Positions 12,541 to 25,350 of a stretch of 64,000 nucleotides of DNA are shown piece after piece; within the stretch, counting starts at the first letter, position 1, and every line of letters starts with the position of its first letter. The DNA is taken from assembly GCF_003255815.1 (NCBI RefSeq), contig NC_037668.1, positions 69,621,445-69,685,444 on the forward strand. The letters are read 5' to 3'. The position numbers and the translations under genes were made by a program. The DNA is from Theropithecus gelada. Its lineage: Eukaryota > Chordata > Mammalia > Primates > Cercopithecidae. Under the pieces are notes generated by a model. The model was not told the DNA's origin. It searched no databases and was given only the letters and a program-made list of their open reading frames with translations.

Positions 12541-13372
12541 ATTTAAATAATCAGATAAAACATAAGATATAACAGAGAGATCCAGAATATCCAATCAATA
12601 TTAGTCTAATAAGAGTACCAGATGGAGACATCATTAATAAAGAAGACAGAAGAAAACAATAATCAAGGAAATAACAGAAGAACATTTCCTTAACCTGAAG
12701 AAAGTCTTTAGGCCTTAGATCAAATGCTGTGCTAGGCAGCAGGACTACTGAAAGAATACACACTTCCAGATGTACTCTGATACTCCAAGAGCAAAGACAA
12801 TGACAAGCTTCCTCATAAAGGAGAAAAATCAGGTTACTTAAAAGGAAAGAAAATCAGACTGATATCATACTTCTCATCTGTAACACTATGCTAAAAGACA
12901 CTGGTACAATTTCTGTACAATTCTAAGGGAATGTTATTACAATTTAAGAATTCTGCCAGCTGCCAAACTGTAATTTCTCTTATGCAATGACAAAAGACAG
13001 GTATGTTCAAAGACACAGAAATTATATCACCCAAACACCCTTTATTAAAAAAAATTTAAGGTTACATGAAGACCAGCTGAGGAAAAAAATAAGGCAAGAT
13101 AACGAATTCAAGAAAGGAGAAGATATGTTATATAAAAAATGTAATGAATAAAGCCAATAAAATATGTGGTTAAATATGAAAATAACTGAGAATATAGTTG
13201 TAAAATTTAATTGTTAGAAGTCTTGAAAGATAAGAATATATGTACATTTATTCCAGATTTGAATTCATATGTATATCTATCTCTTACATATATGTGCCTG
13301 GAATTAAGCTTCCATATAATTATAATAAAAAAATAGAAAATCTCAATGGAAACAGGTAAAATCACTAAAAAA

Positions 13373-13506
13373 GAAGGAAGGAAGGAAGGAAGGAAGGAGG
13401 GAAGGAAGGAGGGAGGGAGGGAGGGAGGGAGGGAAGGAAGGAAGGAAGGAAGGAAGGAAGGAAGGAAGGAAGGAAGGAAGGAAGGAAGGAAGGAAGGAAG
13501 GAAGGA
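13373..13506. repeat. (GGAA)n microsatellite
   Basis: About 134 bp of GGAA units with an internal GGGA-rich stretch at about 13409-13433. The clean 3' run of GGAA is the longest pure part. Both strands are open here, giving Lys/Glu/Gly/Arg or Phe/Leu/Pro/Ser repeats, which are artefacts of the repeat. GGAA repeats can bind ETS-family factors and are usually polymorphic. Confidence 0.97.
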
Positions 13507-13859
13507 GAGAGAAAAAAATAAAAGGAAGAGAAAAGAGAGAGGATTGTTATGGCAGACCAATAATTCCATCTTTTTTCCTCTTCTTCCCAAGACCACATTA
13601 AAATGATAATAAGGATTTTTTTAAGTTGAAATAGATGATGACAAAACAAAAACAGTAAAAGAGTCATTGATCAAAAAAATTGACAAAGAATAATAAAAGA
13701 GGACAATTCATCAGTTAGAAATATATACTTTAATGCTACAGTAAACAAAATGGCACAGTACAAATGCAGAAACCTACAAAGTGGGTTGATGGAAGTCAAG
13801 AAGCAAATTTAGCTATAATGGTTATTACATGGTAGTTAAGTAATAAAAACTGAATTTTA

Positions 13860-14475
13860 AATCAGTGGAGGAAACAATGTGTTACTCAATAAATAGTGTT
13901 GGACGGTGGCTATGTATCTGGAAAAAAAAAGTTTTACCTCTAACTGACATCTTGTTAAAAATATATTCTATTTTCATATAGGAAATTCTGCCATTTGTGA
14001 AAACATGGATAAACCTAGAGGACATTATGTTATATGAATTAAGCCAGGCACAGAGAAACAAGTACTGTGTGAGCGAGCTTATAAGTGGAATCTTAAAAAG
14101 TCAAACTCATAGGAGTAGAGAGTAGAACGGTGGTACCAGAGGCTGGGGGAGGTGGCTGGGGGGAAGGGAAAGGAGCAACATTGGCCAATGGGAGCAAAGT
14201 TTCAGTTATATAGGAGGAATAAGTTCTGGTACCCTACTGTATAGCATGGTGACTACAGTTAATAATAGTGTCCTGTATATTTCAAAGTAACTAAAAGAGA
14301 AGATTTTAAATGTTCTTTCCACAAAGAAAGGATAAATATCTGAGGTGATTAATATGGTAATTAGCCTGATTTGGTCATTCCATAATGTATATTATGCATG
14401 TATTGATACATTACATTGTACCCCATAAATATATACAAGTGTTATCTGTCAATTAAAAATAAAATAAGGCTTTTA
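13860..14475 (+). mobile_element. L1M-type 3' end
   Basis: Begins with the ORF2 C-terminal 'caataaatagtgttggacggtggc' type text (13888) and runs through the 3'UTR: the target-capture phrase 'gccatttgtgaaaacatggataaacc' at about 13990, then 'accagaggctgggggaggtggc' at 14135. It ends at the A-rich terminus near 14455-14475. The ORF2 part is fully degraded. Confidence 0.8.
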
Positions 14476-14624
14476 AAATACTATTTTCACATACACAAAA
14501 ATTCCACAAGGAAAAGACAGGTGTTATGATTGACCAATACTGTACATCATAGAATTCTATGAAGTTTTTTTTCTAATAGTGGAAAGAAAAGCATGTGGTC
14601 ATCCAGTCTATGCTTAGACACCAC

Positions 14625-15055
14625 TGTGATAGGCTAATTACTGGCCCCCAAAGATATCTACCCCCTAATCCCTGGAAACTGTGAATTTCACCTTATATGG
14701 CAAAAGATGTGATTATATTAATGATCTTGAGATGAGGAGAGATCCTGGATTATCCCGGAGGGCCCTAAATGAAATCACAAGTATCCTTATAGGACCAAGG
14801 TAGGAGATGGGCTAGAGGGCAACGTGACCACAGAGGCTGAGATTGGAGTGATGCAGCCACAAGTCAAGGAATGCCAGAGGCCACCAGAAGCAGAAAGAGG
14901 TAGGAATGGATTCTCCCCTGAGCCCCCGGAGAGAACATAGCCTTATCGACACCCTGATTTTGGATTTCTGGCCTCTAAAACTGTAAGCAGAGAAATGGGT
15001 TGTTTCAAATAACCGAGTTTGTGGTCATTTGTTATGGCAGCCGTAGAAAACTACA
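14625..15055 (+). mobile_element. MLT1-type LTR (ERVL-MaLR)
   Basis: 431 bp that opens TGTGATAGG and closes AAAACTACA, with MLT1-like internal text such as 'ggcccccaaagatatctacc' (14643) and 'ctgtaagcagagaaatggg' (14981). A 5 bp target duplication ACCAC sits at 14620-14624 and 15056-15060, which fixes both ends and marks a solo LTR. The exact MLT1 subfamily is not determined. Confidence 0.8.
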
Positions 15056-15189
15056 ACCACCATGATGAGAAACATATACTTCCTAGGAACTATCATTATT
15101 ATTATTGCCAACAAAACAAAACTTGCTATGTGCCTGGCACTGCTAAATTATTTATATATCTTACCTCATAAGTCACATGCAAGGAGGTG

Positions 15190-15405
15190 TGGGAGTTGGA
15201 GTTGTTATGGCCCTACCACTTAGCAGCAAAATGTCCTTGGGCAAGTTATATAACCTCCTAATGCTGACTTTTTCCCATCTATTAAGTAGAGGTAAGAAAG
15301 GTACCTACCCACTGGGGTTGTTGAAGATAAAGTGAGACCATCTATGTAGAGTGCTTAGAACAGTGCCTGGGAATAAGGGTTCCATACATGATAAGTGATC
15401 ATGAG
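15190..15405 (+). mobile_element. MIR SINE
   Basis: Core MIR text in order: 'accacttagcagcaaaatgtccttgggcaagtta' at about 15214-15248, then 'aaggtacctacccactggggttg' at 15298, then 'gtgcttagaacagtgcctgg' at 15351-15370. tRNA-derived SINE, long dead. Confidence 0.85.
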
Positions 15406-15710
15406 AAAGTCCTTATGCAGCTGCAGTCTCTGTTCCAGAGCTTTTTCTCACTGATTTTTGTTCTTCTCTTCGGGTACATACAAAACAAGGGTATCTCCAA
15501 ACCACCCGAATGTCCTTCAGATATCTGAAGCCATTGATCAGGTCATTAAGAGTCTGAGCTTCTCTAGGCTAAAAGTAACCAATGCCTCCAATCATTACTG
15601 TTCTTAGAAATTCACCTGGAGTCCCTTCCCTAACCTGGTCACCTCCCCTGAACACATTCTCGTGCATCTTAAGATGTGACTCCAGACTCACCACCATGCT
15701 TGTTCTAGAA

Positions 15711-16341
15711 CAGGGGTCTGTGAACTACAGCCCTTGGTATAGCCTAATTTTTACAGTGTATAAGCTAAGAATGGATTTGACATTTTTAAAGAATTGTAAA
15801 AACAAAACAAAACAAACAAAAAAACAGAAAACAATGTATGACAGAGACTATATATGGCTTGCAAAGCCTAAAATACAACTGACCCTGAACAATTCAGGGG
15901 TTGGGGCTCTGGCTTCTCATGCAGTCAAAATTTCATGTATAACTTTTGACTCCCCCAAAACTTAACTGCTAATAGCCTACTACTGACTGGAAGCCTCAGT
16001 GATACCATAAACAGTCAACACATATTTTGTACGTTATATGTATTATATATTGTATACTGACAAGTAAGCTAGAGAAAATATTAAGAGAAATCATAAGAGA
16101 AAACATATTTACTGTTTATTAAGTGGAAGTGAATCATCATAAAGGTCTTCATCCTTGTGGTCTTCACATTGAGTAGGCTGAGGAGGAGGAAGAAGAGGAA
16201 GAGTTGGTCTTGCTATCTCAGGGGTGGCAGAGGCATGAGAAAATCTGCATATAGTGGACCCATACAGTTCAAGCTCATGTTGTTCAAGGGTCAGGTGTAT
16301 TCACTATCTGGTCCTTTTCAGCAAAAGCTTGCCAACTCCTG
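15711..16341. mobile_element. hAT (Charlie-group) nonautonomous element, split
   Basis: Starts CAGGGGTCTGTGAACTAC (15711) and ends GCCAACTCCTG (16341), the inverted terminal signature of a hAT-Charlie MER-type element. Flanked by an 8 bp target duplication, TTCTAGAA (15703-15710) and TTCTGGAA (16342-16349), 7 of 8 matching. The internal 'tatatggcttgcaaagcctaaaata' is interrupted at 15875 by a Tigger element and resumes at 16300 with 'tcactatctggtcctttt'. The hAT part alone is about 210 bp. Confidence 0.85.
15876..16297. mobile_element. Tigger-type (TcMar) nonautonomous element nested in the hAT
   Basis: 422 bp with matching inverted ends (CAACTGACCCTGAACAAT at the left, TTGTTCAAGGGTCAGGTG at the right). 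Flanked by TA on both sides (15874-15875 and 16298-16299), the mariner/Tigger target duplication. Inner text such as 'aacttaactgctaatagcctac' (15959) fits a Tigger2-like element. Subfamily from memory. Confidence 0.85.
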
Positions 16342-16454
16342 TTCTGGAAGATACTGTTCTTGTATCAATGCAATAGAATATTGCCCAAAACTTTCTGGTA
16401 ATCAAATTGCATGACTGTACATACTGTCTTAACTGTAAGGTTACAAATGTTTCT

Positions 16455-16860
16455 GTCAGTATCTATTCCCCTCTCCCCTTCTTAGTAATAAAATTCTTAG
16501 CTAGGAACATAGCTACCCAGCCAAAGACTACATTTCCCAGCCCCTCTTATAGGAAGGTGTGGCCAGAAGGACAGGTTCTAGCCAATGGGATGTAAGCAGA
16601 TGTGAAATGTATAATTTCCCAGCCATACTCTTAAAGGGAAGGATCATGCCTTCCCTTCCTTTTTCCTTTTGCCATTGGCTGAAATGTGGACCTGATAGCC
16701 ATGTGGATGAGTGGTGCAGAGCAACAAGATAGAAGGATCTTATCCCTGGTGATGCCATTTCACCCCATACTGTTTATTCTCAATCTGTGAGAGGGAAATA
16801 AACGTTTAGCTTATTTAAACCATTGTTCTATTAGGTCTTTGTGACAGCAACTGAATCTGT
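16455..16860 (+). mobile_element. Old LTR-like remnant (MaLR/ERVL type)
   Basis: Contains 'agactacatttcccagcccctc' (16526), 'ggttctagccaatgggatgtaagcaga' (16575) and a terminal 'gagagggaaataaacgtttagc' (16790), a layout I associate with old MaLR or ERV-L LTRs. No target duplication found and edges are approximate. Confidence 0.5.
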
Positions 16861-18503
16861 GCCCTAAGCCATACAACTATCATTTTCAACTTCCTAGTAC
16901 TTTTTATATTTGCAGCTACCAAGCCACACACCTCCCCTGACCTGCACTCACACAGTTAATTTCCTGGACCCCACTACAAGACCTTACATTTAGCCCTATT
17001 ATGTTTCATATTAGAATCAGCCCATCATTTTGCCCTGACATCTGGGACCCAATTCTGTCACCCAAACTAGCTTCTATTCTTTGTAATTTCACATCATTCT
17101 TCAAAAGGCACTTTATTTGTGGCACTCAAGCTAAACACAGTGCTCATCAAAACACCTGATCAATATTAAGTATAATGCAGTGGGGAGGCTATGACCTCAG
17201 TTTGTAGGGGAAGGAAACAGCAGATCAAAATAAGGTCCAAATGAAGTAGAAGGAGGAAAGGAAGGAGATGAGCAGTTATGGAGAGCTTACTATGTTCTAG
17301 TCACTGTGCTGGGAACTTCCCCCATTGTGAAGTTATTAGTGCCTTAACTGCCCCCATTAGTGCCTTAAGTGGACTAGTCATAAATTTGGGAACCAAAAAA
17401 AGGAATATTAAGAGAAATTTTAAAAATACATTAGCTAAAGTTTCTTGCAGCCTGAATGTCCATTTGAGGTTGTGTATCAAAAACCCTATGGAGTTTTAGG
17501 GAAAATATAGATGCTTTCAAGTTGCTACAGGAGGGTCTTGGCATACGTGTATCTTTAAGGCTCCATGGCTAATTCTGACAACCCTAGTGATAAGCCACTG
17601 TGGGTTTCAGCTTTCTAGCACACTAGAAAGTTGGAGGCAGAGACTCTGCTCAGCTACCAGCTTCTGGAGTCTGACTCAGCTTTCTGTCTCAGGCGAGGAT
17701 ATAGCCTTGTCAGGCTGTTTGGGTTCAAGAACTAGGAGAGTCTGACATTGGTAAGAATTCCCTTCTAGGAAGTATTAAGCAAAGTGATTGGAGTATTTCC
17801 CTCAGTCTTGTAAGCTTCTGGTACAAAAGCAGTATGGTGTAGCACAAATGAGTTTCTCTGATCTGGTGAGATCCTCCTTTGGGTACCCATTTGACATCTC
17901 CCAAATGGGCACCCTTGGGAGCCACCCAATCCTGCACTGAGACAGGCCACCTGGCTTCTGGTTAGTTTGTGTATTCTGGCTAAACAAATTCTATGTGTGT
18001 GTGTTTTGGGGGTGGGGTGGAGTTCTCTTGTGGCAACCCATAGTCTACCCAAAAATGCTGCAAGACAAACAGCAAAGTCATTAAAAAGGAAATCTAAGGC
18101 CATAACTCCAAAGAGGAATCTAAGGAACCACACTGACAGGATTAGAAAGTTTTGTCAGACTAGAAAAGAGCTATGACTAGAGAATAGTGAATAAACACCC
18201 CAAATCACATGTAATTTATTACATTCACCTGGGCTAAAAAACTTATGTGCCTTCAGGGCCAATCAAATAATGTAAGTGTGCAAAGTAGCTTGGCACAAGC
18301 AAAAGAGAACTGGAGTGTTCATGCCTCTCTACATATCTACCTTTTAAAAATGAAAAAAGATGAAAGCTGTGTAGCTAAAAACAACTGGAATCAGAAGAGG
18401 GACCACCAGTTTGCAACCCTTCTCCCCCAGTGATCACAGTCCATAAAAGCAAGGAGAAAGAAAACTTCATACCTCTCTTAGAAGGATGAAATAATTATCT
18501 TTT
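16861..18503. other. Unique sequence, no gene seen
   Basis: No supported gene. A short MIR/L2-like phrase ('cttactatgttctagtcactgtgctggg') is at 17286-17313, too short to call. Open frames are under 125 codons and overlap each other. Confidence 0.45.
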
Positions 18504-18517
18504 AAAAACGGCTTGTA

Positions 18518-18837
<320 letters not shown>

Positions 18838-19585
18838 TTAAAGCAATTTTAAAGAAAGAGTTAAACAATATCCCTAAAAACAAGATGTCTTTAAATGAGT
18901 TGGGTCAGATGACCCTATTACAGTAATTCTCAAATTATAGTCCAAAGACTACAGTGGGTTACAGGAGTACGCAGGTGGTATGCAAAATGTTCTCCCACAA
19001 GTCTCACTCACAGTCTAAAGTGTCCCTTATATACAGAGGATTCTTCATCTTTCCTTCAGGCTACTTCATCAAATGCTCTCCCTACAATTTTTCTTTTTAT
19101 TTTGAAATAATTTTAGACTTATAGAGGACTTGTAAAGATTGTACAAGTTCCCATATACCCTTTACCCAGTTTTCACTAACAGAAACATGTTACATAACCA
19201 TAGTACAATTATTAAAACTAGGAAATTGAGATTGGTACAATACTATTAATTAACCTACAGAATTTTCTCTAATATTACCAGTTTTTCCACTGATGTCCTT
19301 TTTCATTCCAGGATTCAATTCGGGATCCCACATTGCATTTAGTTGTCATTTCTCCTTGGTCTGCTCTGATCTGTGACTATTCCTCAGTCTTTCCTTTTCT
19401 TTCTTGCCGTTGATACTTTGAAGAGTACTTGACAGGTATTTTGTAGACAGTCCTTCAATTTGGGTTTGTCTGATGTTTTTTCATGATTAAACTGGGATTA
19501 TGGAGTTTTGGCAAGAATGCCACAGAAATGATGCACCCTTCTCAGTGCATCAAACTGGGGAAGGGAGACATGCTGTTAATATGTC

Positions 19586-19699
19586 TTACTGGTTGGATGA
19601 GGTGGCTCACATCTGTAATCCCAGAACTTTGGGAGGCTGAGGCAGGAGGATTGCTTGAGCCAGGAGTTCCAGACCAGCCTGAGCAATTTAGTGAGACCC
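19586..19699 (+). mobile_element. Alu left-arm fragment inside the L1M
   Basis: 'ggttggatgaggtggctcacatctgtaatcccagaactttgggaggc' to 'gtgagacccc': an Alu left monomer only, with no A-tail and no second arm. The L1M text resumes at about 19716. It may be a FLAM-like monomer or an Alu trimmed by later deletion. Confidence 0.85.
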
Positions 19700-20419
19700 C
19701 ACATTATCCCTTGGGTAAGGTGGTATCTGCCAGGTTTCTCCACTATGGAGTTACTATTTTTCCCTTTGTAATTGATAAATATTGGGAGTCTCAAATACTT
19801 TGAGACTATGCAAACGCCATGTTTCTCAAACTTATATCCGTTAGTTTAACAGCTATCAGGTGAACTGTCTGCAGCAACTATGACTGCAGTGTTCTTGGGG
19901 TGATTTTCTATTTCCCCCACTTCTATTTATTCATTGGAATTCTTCTGGTAAGGAAGAACTGTCCTTTCTCCCCATCAAATAATCAGTTTATTCAACTTTT
20001 ATTTTTATCAACACAGACTCCTGGATAGTTATTTTATTCTTTGAGTTATAACCCAATATATCCTTGCTTATCTTACTGACCCAGCTTTGGCCAATAAGAG
20101 TTTTTTCAGGTTGGTTCCTGTACTCTGCATATTCCCATTGTTGTTGTTGTTCAGTACTTTCTTACTTTGTAGCACCAGAAGATGCTCCAGGCTCATCTTG
20201 TAATTTTCCTACCCAGTCCTGGAGCCTATGTTTTCAAGGAGTCCTGGCTCCTTTTATTAAATAATAGTATTTACAGACCAAAATCAGGGAACCTGATGTG
20301 CTCACTGCTGCTGGGATGTCACTGCTTTTAGGCCATCTCAGTAGACAGAGCTAGGAAACATATGTATGTATATTTATCCATGAATACACACCTATATTTC
20401 CATATCTATCAGTGTATAT

Positions 20420-20480
20420 GTGTGAGAGTATGTATATGTGTTTGTATATGTATATGCATATGTATATGTATATGTATAAA
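20420..20480. repeat. TATATG-rich microsatellite
   Basis: Run of TATATG/TGTATA units within the L1M region. Confidence 0.75.
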
Positions 20481-23400
20481 CATGAGTTAATACTGATACC
20501 TCTGACTCTAATCAAACACCATGGATTCACTCCATCATTCTGCTTTGCTTATTAGTAACTCTTTCTCAGACAGACACCTGGGTCTTATTATCAATAATAT
20601 ATTTGCTTATTTGTTCATTCCTAGTATACATGTAAAATAGTTTTAGAATGGTTAACACATACCCCAGTGAAGGACAAATTTATCATGTCGAGTACAGTGT
20701 CTGTGTACAGTTCTTTTTTTTTTGGTCTTTAGCCTTATAGGATTCCAAAGTTACTTAGGTCAGCTCCCTTCTTCCTCATCCTCTTCAATGAGTTTGTTAT
20801 ACATGTGCAATGCACTTAGATTCATTTGTCATATTCTGCATTACATCTTGGGTTCCTCAGTATCCTGACTGATTTTGTTCTTAATTTGCACACAGCAAAA
20901 TTTACACTTTATGGTGTACAGATCTATGGGTTTGACAAATACACTGAGTTTTGTAGCCACCAGCACAGTACCATATAAAGCATTTCCATCAGCCACAAAG
21001 TTACCTCATACTGCTCCCTTGCAGTCAACCCCAACCCAAGACCCCAACCCCTGGCAATGCATTTTCCATAGCTATAGTTTTACCTTTTCTAAAGTATCCT
21101 ATGGAATAGTAAAACATGAACTTTTTGGGTCTGGATTCTCTCACTTAGCAAAATAGATTTAAGATTCATCCATGATGTTGCATGAATCAATACTTGCTCC
21201 TTTTTACAGATGAATAGTGTTCCATTTTATGGGTATATCACTTCTGTTCGCCTGTGAAGAACATCTCAGTTGTGTCCAGTTTGGGTGTTTACGTGTAGAG
21301 CTGTTATAAATATTCATGTATGGGTTTCTAAGTGAAAACACAAGTTTTCAATCACTTGAGTAAATACCAAGGAGTGTTGGGTCCTATAATAAGTATATCT
21401 TTAATTTTGTAAGAAACTGCCAAACTGCTTCCCAAAGTGGTTGTACCATTCTGCATTCTTAACAAGAACACGAAAGAGTTCCAGTGGCTCTGCATCCTTG
21501 CCCGCATGCACTTAGTGTTGTCAGGTTTGTTTTTTCTTAATTGTAGCTATTCCAATTGATATGCATGATAGTTCATTGTGGTTTTAACTTTTATTTCCCT
21601 AATTACAAATAACGTTGAGTGTGTCTTCATATGCTTATTTGCCATCATATGCTTTCTTTTGTAAAACATATGTTCAAATATTTTGCCCATTTTTTATAGA
21701 GTTGTTTACTTTCTTGCTGAAGTTTGAAAGGTCTTTATATATTCCGGATTCAAGTCCTTCATTACATATGTGATTGCAAATATTTTCTCAGAATCTGTGG
21801 CTTGTCTTTTTATTCCTTTAACATTGTCTTTCACAGAGCAAAATTTTTATTTCATTAGAGTTCAATTCATTAATGTTTCTTTTATTGATTGTGCCTTTAA
21901 TGTTGTATCTAAAAACTCTTTGCCAAACCAAAGGTCATAAATATTTTCTCCTATGATTTTTTCCTAGATGTGTTGTAGTTTTATCTTTTACATTTAGATC
22001 TATGATCTTTTTCTCAGTTGTTTTTTAAGGTGTCAGGTATGTGTTGAGGTTCATTTTCTTGCATATAGATATCCAATTGTTCCAACACCATTTGCTGAAA
22101 AGACTATCATTTCTTAACCCTTGTCAAAAATGAGTTGATTATATTTGTGTGGGTCTAGTTCTGGGCTCTCAATTCTGTTCCACTGATTTTTGTATCTATC
22201 ATTTTGTCAACACTACACTTTCTTATTATAACTTTGTAACAAGTCTCAAAATTGGGTACTGTCTGAGTCCTCCAACTTTGTTCTTTTTCAGATTTGTTTT
22301 AGTGGGGACAAACTGACATCTTAGCAATATTGAGTCTTCCAATCCATGAATACAGTATGCATCTCTATTTATTTTACTGTTCTTTAATTGCTTTCACCAG
22401 GATCTTCTAGATTTTAGCATACATATCCTGAATATTATTTCTGTTAGATTTATACCTAAGAATTTGTGGGTTTTGGTGCTATTGTAAAGGCAATTGCTCT
22501 CTAAGTTTCAAAGTCCGTATGTTCATTGCTAGCATGAAGAAATATAATTGACTTTGTATCTTGCAACTTTACTAAACTCACTTATTGTCCTAGAAACTTT
22601 TTAATGATCCTTCGGGTTTTTCTACAAAGACAATAAAGTTACACGTGAAAAGACATTGTTTCCTTTCTTCCTTTTAAATCTTTATGCCTTTATTTTTTTT
22701 TCTTGCCTTATTGTACTATCTAGGACTTTCCATATGAAGTCAGATAGAAGTCATAAGAGAGAACATCTTGCATTGTTTTTTATATTAAGGGGAAAGTGTT
22801 TAATTTTTCACCAGTAAATGTATTTTTAGCTGTAACCTTTTGTAGATGTGCTTTATGAGGTTAAGAAAGTTGCCTTCTATTCATAGTTTGCAGATAGTTT
22901 TAATCATGAATAGATGATTAATTTTAAAGTGCCTTTTGTCAATCTATTGAGATGATCGTGGTCTTTCTTTTCTTTAGTTCTGTAAATATATTTAATTTCA
23001 TTGGTTGATTTTCCTGTGTTGAACTAGCCTTGCATTTTTGTTTTGTTTTTTGTTTGTTTGTTTTTCGAAGGCTTTTAACTATAACTTCAATTTCCCTAGA
23101 AGATATGGGACTATTCAAGATATATAGTTCTTCTTGAATGAACTTGAGTATGTCTATCTTTCAAGGAATTGGTTCATTTCACCTAAGTTGTCAAATTTAT
23201 GGGCACAGAGTTGTTTGTTGCACTACCTTATTATTCTTTTAATGTCTGTAGGGTCAGGAGTGATGTCCCTTCTTTCATTTCTGATATTGATAATTTGTAT
23301 CTTCTTTTTTCTTGGTCAGTCTGCCTAGAGGTTCACTAATTTTGCTGATCTTTCAAAGAACCAGCTTTTGGTTTGATTGATATATCCAAATTGCTTTTTT

Positions 23401-24500
23401 GTTTCAAATGCATTGATTTTTGCTCTTCTTATTTTCTTCCTTCTGCTTGCTTCAGTTTTAATTTGTTTTTCTTTATCTAGTTTTTTTCTTTTTAGGGTGG
23501 ATACTTACCTTACTGATTGAAGACCTTTCCTCTTTTGTAGTGTAAGCATTTAACTCTATAAATTTCCATCTATACACTACTTTAGCTTCATTTCCCAAAT
23601 TGTGATATGTTGTAGTTCTTTTTCTTTCAGTTCAAAATGCTTTTTTAATTGTCTTAAGACTTCCTCTGACATATGGTTTATTTAGATGTGTGTTGTTTTA
23701 TCTCCATACATTTGAAGATTTTCCACTTATCTTTATATTATTGATTTCTGGCTTAATTCCATTATAGTTCATCACTATGCTTTCTATGGTTTCTAGTCTT
23801 TTCAGGTTAAGTTTACTTTATGGTCCAGAATATAGTATCATTTGGAGAATGTTTCATATGCACTTTAGAAAGAAGTGTTGTTGTGTAAAGTATTCTATAA
23901 ATATCAACTGGGTCAAGTTGGTTGGTAATTGCTCAAGTCATCTACATTCTTGATGATTTTCTTTCCATTTGTTCTATTATTTACTGAAAAAGGAGCACTG
24001 AAGTTTTCAACTGTAATTGTGAAATTATCTATTTCACTTTTTGATTCTATCAGCTTTTGCATCATGTATTTTGAAACTCTGTTGTTAGGTACATACATGT
24101 TCAGTATCGTTATGTCTTCTTGTATAATTAAGCCCTTTAAAATTATTTAATGTTCCTTTTTATCCCAGATAATAATCATTGTTCTAAAAGTCTCATTTGT
24201 CTGATATTAAAATAAAGACTTCAGCTTTATTTTGATTAGTGTTTGCACAGCATATCTTTTTCTATTCTATTACTTTTAACCTGTCTGTCTTTATATCTAA
24301 AGTGGGCTTCTTATAGAAAGTGTATAGTTGGTTCTTAATTTTTTATACAATCTGACAATCCATCTTTCAACTGGTATGTTTAGACCGTTCACGTTTAATG
24401 TGATTATTGATATGGTTAAATTAAAATCCATTTTGCTAGCTGTTTTTTTTTTTTTTTTTTCCAGTTCCTTCTGTTTTTTCTTTTCTTTTCTTTTTCTGCC

Positions 24501-25331
24501 TTCTCTTGTTAGCCTGGTTTGGGGGTGTGGGGCGGAAATGGTTTCTATTGTTCTGATTAAGCTGTAGTCTTAGGCAAGCACTATATCACTGAGTCCTGAA
24601 GCAGCAGCCTTCCCAGTCATCCCATCCCTCCCCTGGGTCACTTCTAAATCCAGAATGTATACCCATCATTTCCCCAGGAGTCAAGATTTTTTTCCCTGTT
24701 CCCTTATCTCAGATGTAACGGGACTTCACCAGTATCCTAAGAGTGATAATGTTTGCTCCCTTCTACATACATGTCACACTAATTAAGGCTTCTGTTCATA
24801 GGGGAGGTAGGGAAGAAGGGTCCAGGTAGAATTTCTCACCTCTCTCATAGCAGTTTCTTTTCCTCTCCTCCAGCAATTCACTATAAGGGAGATTTTCTGT
24901 AGACTCTCCTAACCATTTCTGTGAACCTGTGATGTGGTTCATGGAGAAATGAGTACAAGAAAGTCTGATCTCCTTTTATTTATTATCGCTAGGGCTTTGC
25001 CCTCTTCTACTAGAGTGCATTAAGCCAGATTCCACCTATTCAACAACCACCTTAGCTGAATTCATACAGGTATGTTTCTTGCTCAGATAAGTCAGAGCTC
25101 GTATCTCATTTCTCCCTGAAGATACCTAGCTCTTCCTCGATTTTGGGCCTGCTGGGTACCCAAAAACCTTAGGACTCCAATGAGCTCAAGAAAAGTTGTG
25201 AACTTGCTATTCATAAAGGTTTTTTTTCACTGTAAGTTTAGGAACAATCCTTCCCAGCTCTCTACATCTTTGAGAAGAAACTAGAACACTACCTTCTTGT
25301 AAGTACTTTTGCATCCTTTGCAACAGCAAAC
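24501..25331. other. Unique sequence between two L1s
   Basis: No gene seen. It could be the 5' end of the antisense L1M that I cannot recognise, or host unique DNA. It holds the intact insertion site of the L1 that follows. Confidence 0.4.
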
Positions 25332-25350
25332 AGAAGAAGGTATAGCAGTT
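25332..25350. repeat. Left target-site duplication of the inverted L1
   Basis: AGAAGAAGGTATAGCAGTT, a 19 bp exact match to 29658-29676. Confidence 0.95.

Larger units (their letters stand above)
11690..13350 (+). mobile_element. HAL1 (half-L1) remnant, split by an LTR
   Basis: Plus-strand sequence matching what I know of HAL1, an L1 relative that carries only an ORF1-like gene. Text runs from the 'acatgaccaaaacatgactg' segment (11719) through a segment at 11740-11870. It resumes at 12229 directly after the LTR with the 'agaagtaagtgtacaggtttcc' segment. Beyond 12540 come the coiled-coil/RRM-like region ('ggaaataacagaagaacatttcc' near 12665) and the C-terminal part around 12820-12980. No frame is open end to end. 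Right edge is approximate. Confidence 0.7.
19085..24500 (-). mobile_element. Long antisense L1M element
   Basis: The minus strand carries an old L1 across about 5.4 kb. The 3'UTR-like text is at the left (19085-20640, 'cccatataccctttacccag' at 19151). Next come ORF2 C-terminal and reverse-transcriptase text (20880-23300), with the classic antisense phrases 'ttgtgtccagtttgggtg' and 'tttgctgaaaagactatc' around 21270 and 22090. ORF2 N-terminal text reaches 24400. A T-run at 24441-24460 lies near the 5' limit. Multiple stops and shifts. It contains an Alu fragment at 19586. Confidence 0.8.

Noticed and set aside
13207..13667. Open frames of 86-129 codons on both strands
   Set aside because: They are produced by the GGAA microsatellite and read as simple amino-acid repeats.
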